Positions 60,242-64,000 of a stretch of 64,000 bases of DNA are shown piece after piece. The notes beneath the pieces are model-generated. The model did not search any database. It was not told the origin of the DNA and saw nothing but the letters and a program-made list of their open reading frames with translations. The DNA comes from Ustulina deusta. Taxonomy: Eukaryota > Ascomycota > Sordariomycetes > Xylariales > Xylariaceae. A program made the translations under genes and the position numbers. How positions within the stretch are numbered: the first letter of the stretch is position 1; every line of letters starts with the position of its first letter. The stretch covers positions 806,001-870,000 of the forward strand of contig JAJNNX010000002.1 of assembly GCA_023159155.1 (NCBI GenBank), in the 5' to 3' direction.

Positions 60242-63021
60242 CTCGAGGTTGAAGAGTAGTTAGCCTTATTCCACGATGTGAGGTCTTCAGTAAAGCCGCC
60301 ACTGAGAGAGCAAAGACAATCCGAGAGCGGGTGGAGGGCAACGTGGATTATTGTACTCTTACTACTTTCCACCTTACCCATTTACCCTTCGGCGCCCGCT
60401 CAAGTACGTGCTGATTTTGTCCTAGAGCATCATAAGGGTCGTGGACTTCTCTAAGCCGACAAGGGTCTCATTGGATTCCTAATGTTACGCCACCCGCAGC
60501 GGACACGGCCGTTCCTGGAACGTTACTTTGAATTCAAATATTTCGACTCCTCCCCTGGCATAAATATCGGACCATCGAAGATGAGGTGCTCATGCAAAAT
60601 AGAGAGAAAGTCTACGATGGGTAGTGTGGAACATGGTAAATTATCGTGTAGTGTATACTAGGTAGTTAGGTAGTCTGTTCCAAGGGTAGGTAGATATATA
60701 CACTCAAATCGGTATGGTTTTAACTTACATCCGTACTGCACCCAATCATGAGTTAGTATACAACTTTAAAGACTGCCGGCACTAGAAGAACCATGGAAGT
60801 AACAGTCAAAGCTACCTGATAATTGTGAGATGGTTTGACTTATACATTATATCCGTCTTAAAATTTTCAATTATAACTCCCCTCGTTCGTCTAGTTGTTT
60901 CTTCAGGTCGTTAACGTATACCTAGTTATGTATACCCTACGGTCTTACAAAGCGCAGCTCAAATAGAAACAGTCCTCAATGAAATACAAGCAGCTACCTA
61001 TCTGGGTAGCCAACCCCTGGTCACTTAAACATACTAGAAGAGGCTCAACGACCAGCGCGGGACTTTCAACTGGCGTTCCCCGTTACACTAGGAGTGTAAA
61101 CCCGTGTAATTAGACAAAATGGGTTTACAGGGCACACCTCTCATCCGGCTAACCACAACCTCATGAGATTGATTTAATGAGGAAGACTATTCCACTTCCA
61201 GAGTAGGTATGTGACATCTATTACCAGAGGCTCAAGTTTCAAGCAAATGTCATTAATGGGAATAGGTATAGATGAGTATGTTATAGCTCTTGGATATAGG
61301 TTGTGAACTAGAAATGCTGAGAATCCTGTTCCATAAGAAATAAATCTAAGGGCTCCAATAAAAAACCATGCATGGTTCAAGGCCCTGCACCGCGCCGCAT
61401 CCTTCGTCCCCTTGTCCCGCAGGGCGGATAGACATGCCTAGGTCCTCTCACTCCCTAAACGAGAAGGCAGTAGAGCTTACCTAATGCTGAGAAATTACCA
61501 AAGAAGATAGTAGTGTATAGGTTTGACCGGTGGGTGAAGGCGACGGAACGCCGAGGACGGATCCCACGACACACTCCACGATATGTTGAATGATCTAATT
61601 GCCCGTGCTAAGCTTATTAGTAACTGACGCTCAGCTAGAGGGCACCGATTCGGGTCTAGTATCGTTCAGCTAGACCTCACCTCACCTCACCTCTTGAGAA
61701 AGGCTACTTAGACGATAGTAGGGCTGTTCGAGCACCACAATCCTCTACCTACATGCAGTCCCATCTTATCAATTCGCGGCATGAGAGAAATTACTCGAAA
61801 AGGGAAACGGTCGATCATGGTAGTAACTCCAGCCTTGCAATGTATGTATGTAATATTATACTAGTTATTAAGTCGGCGGCTATATCGCAGAACACCTTCT
61901 CTTTTGGCGAGTGTCCCTTCTATCCATAGCTTATTTAGGGAACTAGGAGAGGAAGGGGAATCAAAGAAGAAGAAGAAACAAAGACCAACGAAGAAAAAAA
62001 AAAAACCGCCTAGTCTTTCTCCTCCCGAGTGTCTTCGCTAGCAAGCCCTTCTTCTCCTTCACACCAATATCTCGCAACAACAGCGTCAACAGGCACGACT
62101 TCAAGCAGGGCCTCAGCTCCAAGCCACACATAGGTGCAAACCTCGGGTGCAAATTCCATCGTCTCGCTTGAAACGTTCATGCGTTGAGTCGTTCGTTTTC
62201 AAGGAAACAACACAAACAAAAGCAGCATGAAAAGAACATTTAAGCTATAACTGCGAGCAGCATAAAGTACAAATGTTCGTAGCCAATAGAGCCCGACGAC
62301 CACTTGGATACTGCGGAGTACCGTGCTGGGGACAACCGTGGCCAAGAAAGCCCAAGGAGGTTGGTTATATGGAAGGTAGGTAGGTAGGTAGGTAGCATCT
62401 AACCTAGATGCGGGGAATCAATCCATGTTCTGTTGTTGCTAGGCCACCCGACGAACCAACGAGAAATTAATCCAGCCAAGTCCCTCGGACTGCTGATCTG
62501 TGTAGGGGTCACAGGATTGGCTGGCTATAAGACATGAACTGGATTTATATGATCTCCCTCCCTGCATGACCATCCAACCTCTCCATCCGGAACTTGTTGT
62601 TCCTAAATTCAACGTCTTCCCTCTACCATTAACCTCATATTCATTCATCTTCGGGACCTATAACGATGCACTGCGTTTCAACCCTAGATAAACGTCCAAG
62701 GTAACGTGACGTGATCAAGGGAAGGCAGGGGCGATAATTTTGACTGCTTTGAACTTCTCATTATTATTTACATTTGATTTACAAAAATGAGAAAGAAGAA
62801 CGTGCAAAGTGCTTGTCCGCAAAGCAAACTGCAAGGCAAGTCTCCTGCGTGCCTCGGCGATCAGTCTGTCTGTCGCTAACCCAAAGGCGCAACGCTTCGA
62901 CTACGCTTCTGTGCCTAGATCTAGGTCTAAATTATGTCTAACCTCGATTCTAGCCTGTTCCCTCTGTAATATGGTATCGTTTCGCTCATTCTTGTCATCA
63001 TGGTTTATGGTAGGAGGAGGC
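60242..63021. other. Intergenic region, no gene recognised
   Basis: About 2.8 kb between the secreted-protein start (minus) and the 3' end of cytochrome c peroxidase (minus). It has TAGGTA-type motifs at about 60655-60700 and a GGTA tandem at 62375-62395, and a short CTCAC repeat near 61678-61693. Short frames exist near 61.2 and 62.0 kb, but none is convincing. Confidence 0.4.
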
Positions 63022-64000
63022 CTAAGCGCTGGTACGCTTGAAGACAATGGTCTTGGTGTCGGGCTTGAATGATACACCGAGTTCGAAAAGTTTGGTGACG
63101 ACGGCGGCGAAATCCTTGAAGAAGAGATCGTTATCCTTGGCGTATTTCTCAACCCAAGGCTTCATCGCCTTGTCCTGGATGAGGGCATAGTCGGCGGGCA
63201 GCATCATCAAGCCCTTGGTCTTGTCCTGATACTGCTGGGGGCCGCCCCACTTCCGGATGTGCCACTTCTCGTTCAGAAGCAGGGTGTAGTAGTCGTTAGT
63301 CAAGACGGTAGGAGAGAAAGTCCAGGGACCGTCAAAACCACTGCGGTCGGTGTGGCAGCGGCCAAGTGCGTGGGCGCCAGCAAGAGCGACGATCTCCTGG
63401 TCGTTGAATCCCATGCGGTAGAAGATGTCTCGCAGATGTTTTGTGCCCTGGGCGGCGTCGGGGAGACGCCCATCCGGGGTACAGGCGGCGGCGTCCTTAT
63501 CAGTACGACCAGGTCGGTAGGGGATTGCAGGACCCTGCATCTCCTGGATAGCGCAGACACCGGCCAAGATCCACAGATCCGAATAGCTGATCCAAGGAAA
63601 CTTGGCTACGCGAGGTCGATGTTAGTTGCTACGTTGACGAAGAATGTTTTCGGGTGAACCCTTACCCTTCACAGGCTCCAGGAAATCACGGGCGTGCTGC
63701 AGACCAGCGTTGGCACCGTGGCTACCCTCGGGAGAAAATCGCATCGTGGCACCGTCGCTACCACCGGTACCGGTCGCCACATCATAGGTTCCACTGGCGT
63801 GCCAGGCAAGGCGAACCAGGACGGGGCCATAGCTGCCATCGTCATAGTCGTCATTTTCCTCGAGACGGGCGGCCACTTCGTTGTAGACCTTCTGGTAGTC
63901 TGCCTCGGTGGGCTTGAAGACCTTGGTGGTGGCGGAACCTGAACCCTGAGTGAACAGGTAGTAGCCAGCACCAGCGGCAACAGCAGCACCGGCGACGTAG
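63022..64000 (-). CDS. CCP1: Mitochondrial cytochrome c peroxidase (5' end outside window)
   Basis: Two exons are visible: from beyond 64000 down to 63666, and 63605-63022, with a 60-bp intron (donor GTAAGG). Together they show about 305 residues. A hydrophobic [16 protein letters not shown] near the start is the inner-membrane sorting segment of the bipartite presequence. Class I peroxidase motifs follow: distal haem site [13 protein letters not shown] (Arg, Trp, His), [40 protein letters not shown], and the proximal His site [14 protein letters not shown]. Then [12 protein letters not shown] and [20 protein letters not shown]. The enzyme reduces H2O2 with electrons from cytochrome c in the intermembrane space. 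Around the position of yeast radical Trp191 the sequence reads GPQQYQDKT, so that Trp appears absent, which I believe is common in filamentous ascomycetes. The stop is TAG at 63022-63024. Confidence 0.95.

Overview
This is a nuclear contig fragment from a filamentous ascomycete (Pezizomycotina, most likely Sordariomycetes). The evidence is the presence of short 40-154 bp GT..AG introns with CTAAC/CTGAC-like branch sites, a set of typical ascomycete housekeeping genes, and one large AT-rich block that shows the C-to-T and G-to-A signature of repeat-induced point mutation (RIP). All gene assignments rest on my own reading of motifs; no database was searched.

Layout. Positions 1-4208 (minus) hold about 1,402 codons of a giant low-complexity involucrin-repeat protein that runs off the left edge; it may be the Woronin-body tether Leashin (LAH). 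Positions 7533-9016 (plus) are an MNN10-type alpha-1,6-mannosyltransferase in three exons. Positions 10854-26294 are one 15.4-kb RIP-destroyed LTR retrotransposon. It has two 204-bp LTRs, a perfect 5-bp target duplication (GTACT), a polypurine tract and a Ty3/Gypsy protease-RT-integrase relic. It is more than twice the usual Gypsy length, so more than 10 kb is unexplained. A GC-normal, gene-poor stretch follows. Then come a secreted GH16 glucanase (29898-30875), a heptad-repeat coiled-coil protein of unknown function (32343-33530) and a small GPI-anchored Ser-rich wall protein (35329-35865). Positions 35.9-43.0 kb lack intact genes but hold a broken, zinc-ribbon-containing multi-exon gene (minus, 37374-39070) and another decayed reading frame (40139-40579). 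Both are interrupted by stops of the C-to-T type.

From 43 kb to the end the window is dense and ordinary. It holds an SH3BGR-like thioredoxin-fold protein with a long KS/PT-repeat and acidic tail (42993-44766), PEX6 (45542-49955, minus), a membrane-anchored steryl-ester/triacylglycerol lipase (51107-53376), a 4-coumarate-CoA-ligase-like acyl-CoA synthetase ending in the peroxisomal signal AKL (54373-56347), the mitochondrial F1-ATPase assembly factor ATP11 (57158-58201, minus), a secreted Thr/Ser-rich protein with a Cys-rich C-terminal domain (58836-60241, minus) and cytochrome c peroxidase (63022 to beyond 64000, minus, partial).

Functional theme. PEX6 (receptor recycling for peroxisomal import), a PTS1-bearing ligase and a possible LAH-type tether all touch peroxisome biology. 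MNN10, GH16 and the GPI protein concern the cell wall. ATP11 and CCP are mitochondrial. I see no operon-like system or defence island. The most unusual object is the oversized RIP-degraded Gypsy element; the broken zinc-ribbon gene is the next most interesting.
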